Source: Streptomyces roseolilacinus (GTDB taxonomy: Bacteria > Actinomycetota > Actinomycetes > Streptomycetales > Streptomycetaceae). From it: a stretch of DNA of 64,000 nucleotides. Positions 27,431 through 35,361 of this stretch are shown here, piece after piece. The notes below the pieces were generated by a model. The model ran no database searches. It was not told the DNA's origin and worked only from the letters and a program-made list of their open reading frames with translations. The DNA lies in contig NZ_BMSV01000003.1 in NCBI RefSeq assembly GCF_014649335.1, forward strand, positions 372,001-436,000, given 5' to 3'. The translations under genes were made by a program, and so were the position numbers. The stretch's first letter is position 1, and each line of letters begins with the position of its first letter.

Positions 27431-27473
27431 TTGGCCCGCTCGCCCAGGCCACCCGTCGACTAGCGTCACCGGC

Positions 27474-28094
27474 GTGACCACCCAACAGCCCACCACCGCC
27501 GTCGACTTCTGGTTCGACCCCGCCTGCCCCTTCGCCTGGATCACCTCCCGCTGGATCCTGGAGGTCGAACGCCACCGCGACCTCCGGGTGCGCTTCCACG
27601 TGATGAGCCTCCACCTCCACAACACCGGCAACGAGCTGCCCGACTGGTACCGGGACCTCGTCGACCGCTCGGTGGGCCCCGTCCGCGTCGCGGCGGCCGC
27701 CGCGACGCGCCACGGCGAGGACGTGCTCCGCGACCTGTACACGGCCCTCGGCACCCGCATCCACCGCGACGGCGCCGACGACTTCGACGCCGTCGTCGCC
27801 GAGGCCCTCGCCGAACTGGGCCTGCCCGCCGACCTCGCGAAGGCCGCGCACGACCCCGCGTACGACGAGGCGGTGCGCCGCAGCCACGAGGCGGGCCGGG
27901 ACCCGGCCGCCGGCGGCTACGTCGGCACGCCGACCCTGCACGTCGACGGCGCCGTCTGGTTCGGCCCCGTCCTCAACGCGATCCCGCGCGGGGAGGAGGC
28001 CGCCCGCCTCTTCGACGCCTTCCGCACCCTCGCCGGGCACAGCGGGTTCTTCGAGCTGAAGCGCGCCCGCACCGGCGGCCTCGACCACACCTGA
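27474..28094 (+). CDS. DsbA-family mycothiol-linked reductase-like protein (Rv2466c type)
   Basis: The 206-residue protein is a thioredoxin-fold DsbA relative of the group containing the mycothiol-dependent nitroreductase Rv2466c. The active-site stretch is [16 protein letters not shown]: a single CPFA motif instead of CxxC, so the resolving cysteine is missing. The cis-proline loop is [12 protein letters not shown]. The 27474 GTG lies 7 nt after TAGCGT. A monothiol chemistry with mycothiol is inferred from the family, not shown. Confidence 0.83.
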   Translation: MTTQQPTTAVDFWFDPACPFAWITSRWILEVERHRDLRVRFHVMSLHLHNTGNELPDWYRDLVDRSVGPVRVAAAAATRHGEDVLRDLYTALGTRIHRDGADDFDAVVAEALAELGLPADLAKAAHDPAYDEAVRRSHEAGRDPAAGGYVGTPTLHVDGAVWFGPVLNAIPRGEEAARLFDAFRTLAGHSGFFELKRARTGGLDHT

Positions 28095-28106
28095 CCGGCC
28101 CGCCCC

Positions 28107-29156
28107 TCACGTCTCCCGCAGCGGCGCGTACGCCTCGGCGTCCAGCCCGAACGTCCAGGCCACGCCCTGCCTGGCGGTCCTCGTGTCCGGCGGCACCCGC
28201 AGCCAGTACGTGCGGCTCGTGCCGTCCGGCTCCGGCGTGGAGTTGACGACCTCCACCATGACGACGTCCTCGTCGTCCGGCAGGGGGATCCGCCACAGCA
28301 CGCCCGTCCCGTCCCGGTGCACCGGCTCGGCCCCCGACCCGCGCAGGTACCGGTCGTAGCCGTAGGACTCCAGCATCACCCGGCGCAGCTCCGCGTTCTC
28401 CTCCTCCCGGATCCGATCCGGCGTCAGGGTCCGCAGCTCGGCCAGGAAGGCGGCGGGGACGGGCATGCCGCGCCACGCGTGGAGCGCGAAGCCGTCCGGG
28501 TAGGCGAGCGCCGGTCCGTCACCGCGGTCCAGGCGGCCCGCCTCGTCCCGGTGCAGCTCGACGGGGCGCTCGCTCACCACGGCCAGCCGCTCGTACGGCC
28601 ACCACCAGCCCGCCGACCGGGCCACCGCGGCGAGCCCGTCGAGGGGCGTGCCCTCCCGCACGTCGAACGCGCACAGCCACGCCGCGTCGTGCTGGCCCAG
28701 GACCGCGTCGAGCAGCAGCAGCCGGACCTCCGCCTCCTCGGCGCGGCCGTCCGCCAGCTCCTCGACCAGCCCGGTCCGGATCCGGTCCGCCAGCCGCTCC
28801 GTCGTCTCCCACAGCAGGGCGCCGGTCGAGCTCCACCGCCGGCTCCAGCCGCGCGGGCCGAGCCGCTCGTGCAGCCGGTTCCGCTCGGCCGCCCAGGGCG
28901 CGCTGCGCACCGCGTCCCGCACCCCGCGGCCGCGTGCCCGGGGCCCGCACGGGCCGTCCGGATCGTCCCGCAGCAGCCGCACCGCCGCCCGGGGCGAGCC
29001 CGCCCACACGATCCGCTCCGGTTCCCGCAGCCCCGCCCGGCGGTAGGCGAGGCGCACGCCCGCCTCCGCGGCCGCCCGGTCCGCCGGCCCCGTGGCCGCC
29101 GCGGCGGCCCTCCACACGCCGACGCCGTCCGTCGCCGTCGCTGCCGTCATCACCAT
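28107..29156 (-). CDS. DUF6745 domain protein
   Basis: The product, about 349 residues, matches what I recall as DUF6745: conserved GPALAYPDGFALHAWRGMPVP near residue 230 and NAELRRVMLESYGYDRYL near 275, with Trp-rich helices before them. No catalytic motif is known. An ATG 6 bases upstream (29162) is also possible, but GAGAGG is correctly spaced for 29156. It follows the 108-aa gene by 33 bases and is divergently transcribed from the STM4015-STM4011 operon, with a DNA-damage type promoter in between. It ends 12 bases from the stop of the DsbA-like gene. Confidence 0.75.
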   Translation of the reverse strand: MVMTAATATDGVGVWRAAAAATGPADRAAAEAGVRLAYRRAGLREPERIVWAGSPRAAVRLLRDDPDGPCGPRARGRGVRDAVRSAPWAAERNRLHERLGPRGWSRRWSSTGALLWETTERLADRIRTGLVEELADGRAEEAEVRLLLLDAVLGQHDAAWLCAFDVREGTPLDGLAAVARSAGWWWPYERLAVVSERPVELHRDEAGRLDRGDGPALAYPDGFALHAWRGMPVPAAFLAELRTLTPDRIREEENAELRRVMLESYGYDRYLRGSGAEPVHRDGTGVLWRIPLPDDEDVVMVEVVNSTPEPDGTSRTYWLRVPPDTRTARQGVAWTFGLDAEAYAPLRET

Positions 29157-29189
29157 CGTCATCCCTCTCGATCCCCCGGCCCCGGGCCC

Positions 29190-29516
29190 TCAGTCCGCCA
29201 CGATCCGCACCGAGCCCGGCACGTACTCCCGCTGCCGCACCACCCGGTACCAGCCCTTCGGCAGCGGGATCGCGGCGTGCTCCTCGTGCACCACCCGCCC
29301 CCCGTCCGGCAGGTGCAGCAGCAGCGGCCCGAACGCGCCCGGCTCCCGCACCAGCCGGCCCGGGCCGACCACGGCGTGCGCGTGCCCCGTCACCTCGCCC
29401 AGCGCCAGCACCATCCGGCCCCGCCCGTCCCGCGGCTCGGCCGGCGCGTCCGCGACGTGCGCCGGTACGGCCGCCTCGTCGAGCGGCACGACGAGCACGT
29501 CCCCCTGCCGGTACAT
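29190..29516 (-). CDS. Conserved 108-aa protein of unknown function
   Basis: The 108-residue protein begins MYRQGDVLVVPLDE and contains VLALGEVTGHAHAVV and VHEEHAAIPLPKGWYRVVRQREYVPG. It looks like a compact all-beta protein with several conserved histidines. Similar proteins occur next to DUF6745 genes as I recall, but I know no function. A GGGGAC ribosome site precedes the ATG at 29516. It is the first gene of the two-gene unit driven by the minus-strand damage-type promoter. Confidence 0.75.
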   Translation of the reverse strand: MYRQGDVLVVPLDEAAVPAHVADAPAEPRDGRGRMVLALGEVTGHAHAVVGPGRLVREPGAFGPLLLHLPDGGRVVHEEHAAIPLPKGWYRVVRQREYVPGSVRIVAD

Positions 29517-29561
29517 ACGTGTCCCCTTCCCCCGCGCCGCCCGGTGCGCCGCGTCGTCCCG

Positions 29562-29584
29562 ACCGTAGGGGCAGGCACTGACAA
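29562..29584 (-). promoter_or_regulatory. RecA-NDp/PafBC-type promoter, minus strand
   Basis: Read on the minus strand: TTGTCAGTG (29584-29576), 8 bases, then TACGGT (29567-29562). This fits TTGTCAGTG-N8-TAnnnT exactly. Transcription would start near 29554, about 38 nt before the 108-aa gene. Confidence 0.78.
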
Positions 29585-29613
29585 CGCCTTCCGACCGGCC
29601 CCGCCCCGAGCGC

Positions 29614-29635
29614 TGTCAGTGGTGCTTGCTACAAC
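29614..29635 (+). promoter_or_regulatory. RecA-NDp/PafBC-type promoter, plus strand
   Basis: TGTCAGTG at 29614-29621, 8 bases, then TACAAC at 29630-29635. The upstream box lacks only the first T of TTGTCAGTG, and the following GT matches 1 of 2 of the GC seen in the consensus. Start near 29642, about 39 nt before the STM4015-type gene. Confidence 0.62.
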
Positions 29636-29680
29636 TTGCAGGCACATCGACGGCGACAGGCGAGGGACGGCGGGGAACAC

Positions 29681-30634
29681 ATGGTGGCGCATCTGCGGGA
29701 GTCGTACGGGCTTCCGGTATTCGACTTCCCGGGCCCGGAGGACGACGGGAGGACGCCGCTGCCCGAGGCGGACACCGTCGCCTGGCGCGTCTCGTGCGAC
29801 ACGTACGACAGCGAGGAGAGCTGGCCCGAGGCGTTCGCCCGGTTCACCGCGGCCGTCGACCCCGGCCGGGTCCGCGCGCTGGTCGTCGGCGCCTGGCCCG
29901 ACGCGTACGACTCCGGACCCGAACCGGTCATCACCGCGCTCCTGGACGCGCGGAGCGGACTGACCGCCCTGCGCGCCCTGTTCCTCGGCGACATGGAGTC
30001 CGAGGAGTGCGAGATCTCCTGGATCAACCAGGACGACGTCACCCCGCTCCTCGACGGCTTCCCCGAACTGGAGGAGTTCGGCGTCCGCGGCGGCACCGGC
30101 CTCGCCTTCCCCGCCGTCACGCACGGCCGGCTGCGCTCCCTCACCGTCCAGACCGGAGGCATGCCCGCCGCCGCCGTGCGGGGCGTCGCCGAGAGCGACC
30201 TGCCCGCGCTGGAGCACCTCGACCTGTGGCTGGGCACGGACAACTACGGCGGCGACTGCACCGTCGACGACGTGGCCCCGATCCTCGACGGGTCGCGCCT
30301 GCCGAGCCTGCGCCACCTGGCGCTGCGCAACAGCGACATCCAGGACGGGATCGCCGCGGCCCTGGCGTCCGCGCCCGTCGTCGCCCGGCTGGAGGTCCTC
30401 GACCTCTCCATGGGCGTCCTCACCGACGAGGGCGCGACCGCGCTCCTCGGCGGCCAGCCGCTCACCCACCTGAAGCGGCTCGACCTCCACCACAACTACC
30501 TCGGCGAGCCGCTGCGCCGGCGCCTGCGGGAGACGCTGGAGAGCGCCGGCGTCGCCCTCGACCTGGACCCCGGCCACGCCGACGAGGACGAGTGGGACGG
30601 ACGCGTCTGGCGCTACGTCGCCGTCGGCGAGTGA
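29681..30634 (+). CDS. STM4015 family leucine-rich repeat protein
   Basis: The 317-residue protein has an N-terminal ~100-residue part (WRVSCDTYDSEESWPEAFARF) and then leucine-rich repeats: LTALRALFLGDME, FPELEEFGVRGG, LPALEHLDLWLG, LPSLRHLALRNSDI, ARLEVLDLSMGVLTDEGATALL and LTHLKRLDLHHNYL. It matches the family named for Salmonella STM4015. No enzyme motif is seen; a scaffold or recognition role is an inference. ATG with GGGGAAC upstream. It opens a five-gene operon in which later genes overlap. Confidence 0.85.
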   Translation: MVAHLRESYGLPVFDFPGPEDDGRTPLPEADTVAWRVSCDTYDSEESWPEAFARFTAAVDPGRVRALVVGAWPDAYDSGPEPVITALLDARSGLTALRALFLGDMESEECEISWINQDDVTPLLDGFPELEEFGVRGGTGLAFPAVTHGRLRSLTVQTGGMPAAAVRGVAESDLPALEHLDLWLGTDNYGGDCTVDDVAPILDGSRLPSLRHLALRNSDIQDGIAAALASAPVVARLEVLDLSMGVLTDEGATALLGGQPLTHLKRLDLHHNYLGEPLRRRLRETLESAGVALDLDPGHADEDEWDGRVWRYVAVGE

Positions 30635-30644
30635 CGGACCGGCC

Positions 30645-31748
30645 GTGACGGAGGAAGCGCCGCCGCGCTGGGCGGTCGTCGGCAACCCCGGGAACCGCCG
30701 CGTCGCCCTGTTCGACCGGGCGGTCCGCGAGGCCGGGCTGCCCGCGCCGCGCGTCGTGCCGTGGACGGCGGTCCTGCGGGACGGCGGCGCGGACTTCGCC
30801 CCCGACGAGGTCGTACGGCTGGAGTCGCCCGGCGAGGACGCCGAGGTCGACCGGGCCCTGCGCGGAGTGGACGACCCGACCCGCGTCGAGGGCGGCGCCC
30901 GCTGGTACGCGCGGTTCACCGCCGCCGTACGGACCCTCACCGGCGGCGTGCGCCTCGACGACCCCGACGAGCTGGCCGTCCTCTTCGACAAACGGCGCTG
31001 CCACCACGTCCTGGACCGGGCCGGGGTGCCGGTGCCCGGGTCGCCGACGTCCGGCGGCGGCACCCCGGTGCGCGGCTGGGACGACGTACGGGCCCTGACG
31101 GACGCGCACCGCATGCCGCGCGTGTTCCTGAAGCCCGCCCACGGGTCCTCCGCGTCCGGCGTCGTCGCCGTGGAGACGGCCGGCCGCGGCCGGATCAGGG
31201 CGACCACCTCCGTGGAGACCACCGCCGACGGCCGCCTCCACAACTCGTTGCGCGTCCGCCGCACCACGAGCGAACGGGAGATCGCCGCCCTGGTCGACGC
31301 GCTCGCCCCGGACGGACTGCACATCGAGCGGTGGTGGCCCAAGGCGTCCCTGGACGGCGGGGCGGCGGACCTGCGCGTCGTCGTGGTCGCCGGCCGGGCC
31401 ACCCACGCCGTGGTCCGCACCAGCCGCTCGCCCATGACCAACCTCCACCTCGGCGGCCGGCGCGGCGACCTGGCCGCCGCCACCGCCGCCGCCGGCCCCC
31501 GCTGGGCCGACGCCCTGGAGACGTGCGAGCGGGCGGCGGCCTGCTTCCCCGGCACGCTGTGCGTCGGCGTCGACCTGATGCCGTCGGTCGACTGGCGCCG
31601 GTTCGCCGTCGCCGAGGTCAACGCCTTCGGCGACCTCCTGCCCGGCCTCACCGGCCTGCCCGGCAGCGGCGCCGAGGGCCTGGACACCTACGCCGCCCAG
31701 GTCGCGGCCGTACCGCACCACACGAGGAACCACCGTGCACCCGCCTGA
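30645..31748 (+). CDS. STM4014 family ATP-grasp-like protein
   Basis: The 367-residue protein resembles ATP-grasp ligases: a pre-ATP-grasp start WAVVGNPGNRRVALFDRAV, FDKRRCHHVLDRAGVPVPG at the beginning of the ATP-grasp fold, PRVFLKPAHGSSASGVVAVE as the lysine-bearing strand and glycine loop, and CVGVDLMPSVDWRRFAVAEVNAFGDLLP containing the metal-binding E-x-N end. It should activate a carboxylate with ATP and join it to an amine or similar nucleophile. Substrate unknown. GTG start 10 bases after the previous stop; the gene overlaps the next by 14 bases. Confidence 0.85.
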   Translation: MTEEAPPRWAVVGNPGNRRVALFDRAVREAGLPAPRVVPWTAVLRDGGADFAPDEVVRLESPGEDAEVDRALRGVDDPTRVEGGARWYARFTAAVRTLTGGVRLDDPDELAVLFDKRRCHHVLDRAGVPVPGSPTSGGGTPVRGWDDVRALTDAHRMPRVFLKPAHGSSASGVVAVETAGRGRIRATTSVETTADGRLHNSLRVRRTTSEREIAALVDALAPDGLHIERWWPKASLDGGAADLRVVVVAGRATHAVVRTSRSPMTNLHLGGRRGDLAAATAAAGPRWADALETCERAAACFPGTLCVGVDLMPSVDWRRFAVAEVNAFGDLLPGLTGLPGSGAEGLDTYAAQVAAVPHHTRNHRAPA

Positions 31749-32574
31749 CAGCGCCCGACTCCCCGACATGAACGAGGTCGTCGGCCGCGACGACCTGCTC
31801 CTGCTCACCCTGGACACCCTCCGCCACGACGTGGCCGCCGAGTTGGCCGCCGCCGGCCGCATCCCCCACCTGGCCCGCCACCTCCCCGGCGGCGCCTGGG
31901 AGGAGCGGCACGCGCCGGGCAGCTTCACCTACGCCTCCCACCAGGCGATGTTCGCCGGGTTCCTGCCCACGCCCGCCGCGCCGGGACCGCACCCGAGGCT
32001 GTTCGCCGCCCGCTTCGCCGGCAGCGAGACGACCGCCGGCCGCACGTACGTGTTCGACACGCCCGACCTGGTCTCCGGCCTCGCCGCCGCCGGGTACCGC
32101 ACGGTGTGCGTCGGCGGAGTCGGCTTCTTCAACAAGCAGGGCGCGCTGGGCGGCGTCCTGCCCGGCCTGTTCCAGGAGAGCCATTGGGAACCGGAGTTCG
32201 GCGTGGCGTCCCCCGTCTCCTTCGAGGCGCAGGTCGAGCGGGCCGAGCGGATCGTCGCCGGACTGCCCGCCGCGCAACGGCTGTTCCTCTTCCTGAACGT
32301 GTCCGCGCTGCACCAGCCGAACTGGTTCCACCTGCCCGGCGCCACCCGCGAGGCCGGGGACACCCGCGCCACGCACGCCGCCGCCCTGGAGTACGTCGAC
32401 CGGCACGTCGGCCGGCTGTTCGCCGCGATGAGCTCCCGCCGCCGCTGCTTCGCCATCGTCTGCTCGGACCACGGCACGACCTACGGCGACGACGGCTACA
32501 CCGGCCACCGCCTCGGCCACGAGGCCGTGTGGACCGTGCCGTACGCCCACTTCTTCCTGGAGCCGTCCGCATGA
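31735..32574 (+). CDS. STM4013 family alkaline-phosphatase-fold hydrolase
   Basis: The 279-residue protein belongs to the alkaline phosphatase/sulfatase superfamily: LLLLTLDTLRHDV gives the N-terminal metal Asp, APGSFTYASHQAMFAGFLP the nucleophile Ser/Thr region, and CFAIVCSDHGTTYGDDGYTGHRLGHE the C-terminal metal ligands (D, H, H). It should hydrolyse or transfer a phosphate, phosphonate or sulfate ester. It starts inside the 3' end of the STM4014 gene and ends by an ATGA overlap with the next gene, so the enzymes are probably made together. Confidence 0.85.
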   Translation: MHPPDSARLPDMNEVVGRDDLLLLTLDTLRHDVAAELAAAGRIPHLARHLPGGAWEERHAPGSFTYASHQAMFAGFLPTPAAPGPHPRLFAARFAGSETTAGRTYVFDTPDLVSGLAAAGYRTVCVGGVGFFNKQGALGGVLPGLFQESHWEPEFGVASPVSFEAQVERAERIVAGLPAAQRLFLFLNVSALHQPNWFHLPGATREAGDTRATHAAALEYVDRHVGRLFAAMSSRRRCFAIVCSDHGTTYGDDGYTGHRLGHEAVWTVPYAHFFLEPSA

Positions 32575-33917
32575 CCGCGCCCCCCGTCCGCCCCTACCAG
32601 GCGTACGTCTACGCCTACCCGCACAAGACCGCGTACCGGCCGCTGCCCGACCGGCCCGCCCTGCGCGACCTGTGGCGGGGCGAGGGCAAGGACGCGCTCT
32701 CCCTCTACCTCCACATCCCGTTCTGCGAGGTCCGCTGCGGCTTCTGCAACCTCTTCACCCGCATCGGCGCCCCCGACGGGCTCACCGGCCGCTACCTCGA
32801 CGCCCTCGACCGCCAGGCCGGCGCCGTCCGCGACGCCCTCGACGCGTCGGGCGACGGGGGCGCGGACCCGGTGCGCTTCGCCAACGCCGCGTTCGGCGGC
32901 GGCACCCCGACCTTCCTGACCGCCGGCGAACTGGACCGCCTCTGCGACATCGCGGAGAAACGCATGGGCGCCGACCTGCGCGCCGTCCCGCTCTCCGTCG
33001 AGACGTCCCCCGCCACCGCGACCGCCGACCGGCTCGCCGTCCTCGCCGAGCGCGGCGCGACCCGCCTCAGCATCGGGGTGCAGAGCTTCGTCGACGAGGA
33101 GGCCAGGGCGGCGGTACGGCCCCAGCGCCGCGCCGACGTGGAAGCCGCGCTCGGCCGCATCCGCGAGGCCCGGATCCCCGTCCTCAACATCGACCTCATC
33201 TACGGCATCGACGGCCAGACCCCCGCCACCTGGCGCACCTCCCTGGACGCCGCCCTGGCCTGGCGGCCCGAGGAGCTGTACCTCTACCCGCTGTACGTCC
33301 GCCCCCTCACCGGCCTCGCCCGGCGCACCGCCCACACCGACCGCGACTGGGACGAGCAGCGCCTCGCCCTGTACCGGCAGGGCCGCGACCACCTCCTCGC
33401 GCACGGCTACGAGCAGGTGTCGATGCGCATGTTCCGCCGTGCCGGGGCCGCCCCGCAGGGCCCCGACGACCACGCCTGCCAGACCGACGGCATGATCGGC
33501 CTCGGCTGCGGCGCCCGCTCCTACACCTCCACGCTCCACTACTCCTTCGACTACGCCGTCGACATGGGGGAGATACGGGCGATCATCGACGACTACACCG
33601 CCACCGGGGACTTCGGCCACGCCGTCCACGGCCGGCGCGTCGACGGCGACGAGGCACGCCGCCGCCACCTCCTCCAGTCGCTCCTCCAGGCGCGGGGGAT
33701 GCCCGTCGCCGACTACCGCGACCGGTTCGGCACCGACCCGCACGACGACTTCCCCGCCGAACTCACCGCCTTCGCGGAGCGCGGCTGGCTCCTCGACGGC
33801 GGCGCGGGCCCGCGGCTGCGGCTCTCCCCGGAGGGGCTCGCCCACTCCGACGCGCTGGGCCCCGAGCTGTTCTCACCCGCCGTACGGGCCGCGATGGCCG
33901 CGTACGAACCGAAGTAG
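32571..33917 (+). CDS. STM4012 family radical SAM protein (HemN-like)
   Basis: The 448-residue protein is a radical SAM enzyme with the HemN-type cluster motif IPFCEVRCGFCN (CxxxCxxC), then FGGGTPTFL, SVETSPATAT, RLSIGVQSF and VLNIDLIYGIDGQT as in HemN/HemW. The C-terminal part has a HemN-like helical region. True HemN activity is unlikely because this organism has the oxygen-using heme route; its substrate in this operon is unknown. Translation starts in an ATGA overlap with the STM4013 gene. Confidence 0.9.
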   Translation: MTAPPVRPYQAYVYAYPHKTAYRPLPDRPALRDLWRGEGKDALSLYLHIPFCEVRCGFCNLFTRIGAPDGLTGRYLDALDRQAGAVRDALDASGDGGADPVRFANAAFGGGTPTFLTAGELDRLCDIAEKRMGADLRAVPLSVETSPATATADRLAVLAERGATRLSIGVQSFVDEEARAAVRPQRRADVEAALGRIREARIPVLNIDLIYGIDGQTPATWRTSLDAALAWRPEELYLYPLYVRPLTGLARRTAHTDRDWDEQRLALYRQGRDHLLAHGYEQVSMRMFRRAGAAPQGPDDHACQTDGMIGLGCGARSYTSTLHYSFDYAVDMGEIRAIIDDYTATGDFGHAVHGRRVDGDEARRRHLLQSLLQARGMPVADYRDRFGTDPHDDFPAELTAFAERGWLLDGGAGPRLRLSPEGLAHSDALGPELFSPAVRAAMAAYEPK

Positions 33918-33923
33918 CCCGCC

Positions 33924-34793
33924 GTGGACCTGACGATCCTGTACCGGGGGCCGCTCGCCTCCTGCGACTACGACTGCCCGTACTGCCCCTTCGCCAAGCG
34001 CCGCGACACGCCCGCCCAGCTGCGCGCCGACCGGGCCGCGCTCGAACGGTTCACCGGCTGGGCCGGCGAGCAGACCGGCGACCGGCTGTCCGTCCTGTTC
34101 ACGCCCTGGGGCGAGGGCCTGGTCCGCTCGTGGTACCGGCGGGCCCTGGTCGAACTGTCGCACCGGCCGCACGTCCGGCGCGTCGCCATCCAGACCAACC
34201 TCAGCTGCCGCACCGACTGGCTCGCGGACGCCGACCCCCGGACCGTCGCCCTGTGGTGCACCTACCACCCCGGCCAGACGCCCTACGAACGGTTCCTCGC
34301 GAAGACCCGCGACCTCGCCGACCGGGGCGTGCGCCACAGCGTCGGCATCGTCGGCCTGCCCGAACACCTGGAGGAGGCCCGGCGGCTGCGGGCCGCCCTG
34401 CCCGCCCACGTCTACCTGTGGGTCAACGCCGCCGAGGGCCGCGCCTACACCGACGACGAGGCCGCCGCGTGGACGGCCGTCGACCCGCTGTTCCCCTACA
34501 GCCGGCACCCGCACCGCTCGGGCGGGCTGCCGTGCCGCACGGGCGAGTCGGTGATCTCCGTCGACGGTGACGGCACGGTCCGCCGCTGCCACTTCGTCCG
34601 CGCCGAGCTGGGCAACCTCTACGACGGCTCGTACCGCGCCGCGCTCGCCCCGCGCCCCTGCCCGCTGGCGGTCTGCGACTGCCACATCGGGTACGTGCAC
34701 CTGGAGACGCTGCCGCTGTACGACGTGTTCGCGGGCGGCGTCCTGGAACGCGTCCCGGCGGCGCGTCCGGCGCCGGGGACCGGGGGCCGCTGA
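33924..34793 (+). CDS. STM4011 family radical SAM protein
   Basis: The 289-residue protein has the radical SAM motif CDYDCPYCPF (CxxxCxxC) near its N-terminus, a short barrel with FTPWGEG in place of the usual glycine-rich GGEP motif, and a C-terminal cysteine set GLPCRTGESVISVDGDGTVRRCHFV...CPLAVCDCHIGY that resembles a SPASM-like site for extra iron-sulfur clusters. Such sites occur in enzymes that modify peptides or carry extra electrons. It begins with GTG 6 bases after the previous gene and ends the operon. Confidence 0.88.
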   Translation: MDLTILYRGPLASCDYDCPYCPFAKRRDTPAQLRADRAALERFTGWAGEQTGDRLSVLFTPWGEGLVRSWYRRALVELSHRPHVRRVAIQTNLSCRTDWLADADPRTVALWCTYHPGQTPYERFLAKTRDLADRGVRHSVGIVGLPEHLEEARRLRAALPAHVYLWVNAAEGRAYTDDEAAAWTAVDPLFPYSRHPHRSGGLPCRTGESVISVDGDGTVRRCHFVRAELGNLYDGSYRAALAPRPCPLAVCDCHIGYVHLETLPLYDVFAGGVLERVPAARPAPGTGGR

Positions 34794-34818
34794 GCGGCGC
34801 CGCCCCGGACCGCCCCGG

Positions 34819-35202
34819 TCAGAGGGGCCGGAGCCGGGCGCGCAGGAGGCAGAACTCGTTGCCCTCCGGGTCGGCCAGGACGTGCCAGCTCTCGGCGCCG
34901 GTCTGGCCGACGTCGACGGGCCGGGCGCCGAGGGCGAGCAGCCGCTCCAGCTCGGCGTCCTGGTCGCGGTCGGTGGCGTTGACGTCGATGTGCAGCCGGA
35001 GCTTCCCGGTCCGCGGGTCGTCGCTGGGGCTGAGGACGAGGACGGGCTGCGGGCCGCCGAAACCGGTGCCGGGCGGCCCGATCGCGATGCTGCCGTCGTC
35101 CTCCCGGTCGAACTCGACGTAGCCGAGGACCTCGCTCCAGAACGCGGCGAGCCGCTCGGGATCGGCGCAGTCGACGACGAGCTCACTGATGCGGCATGCC
35201 AT
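34819..35202 (-). CDS. VOC family (glyoxalase/bleomycin resistance-like) protein
   Basis: The 127-residue protein has one vicinal-oxygen-chelate domain: ISELVVDCADPERLAAFWSEVLGY at the N-terminus (reported in part), LRLHIDVNATD in the middle and WHVLADPEGNEFCLL at the end. The C-terminal D-P-E-G-N-E-F pattern carries the usual metal-ligand glutamate. Members bind or process small molecules; the substrate cannot be given. It is convergent with the STM4011 gene (25 bases apart). Confidence 0.85.
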   Translation of the reverse strand: MACRISELVVDCADPERLAAFWSEVLGYVEFDREDDGSIAIGPPGTGFGGPQPVLVLSPSDDPRTGKLRLHIDVNATDRDQDAELERLLALGARPVDVGQTGAESWHVLADPEGNEFCLLRARLRPL

Positions 35203-35267
35203 GGCCGCCAGTCTATGCCGACGGCCCCGGAACCGACCGGCGGTCGTGCGCGGGGCACCCGGCGACG

Positions 35268-35295
35268 CGCGGGCCGACCGGGCGGACGGCCCGCG
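35268..35295 (-). terminator. Hairpin after sulfur operon
   Basis: A perfect 9-bp GC stem (35268-35276 with 35287-35295) and 10-nt loop lie 67 bases beyond the stop of the sirohydrochlorin chelatase gene, the last gene of the minus-strand sulfur operon. Confidence 0.5.
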
Positions 35296-35361
35296 GGAGG
35301 CACACCGCCCCGACGCGCCGTCAGGGCCCGGGGCGGGCGGCGGACCCCACCCCGGCCCGCC

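Noticed and set aside
32571..33917. STM4012 protein as oxygen-independent coproporphyrinogen oxidase (HemN)
   Set aside because: Motifs are HemN-like, but the operon context and the presence of hemY/hemQ in the window argue for another substrate.
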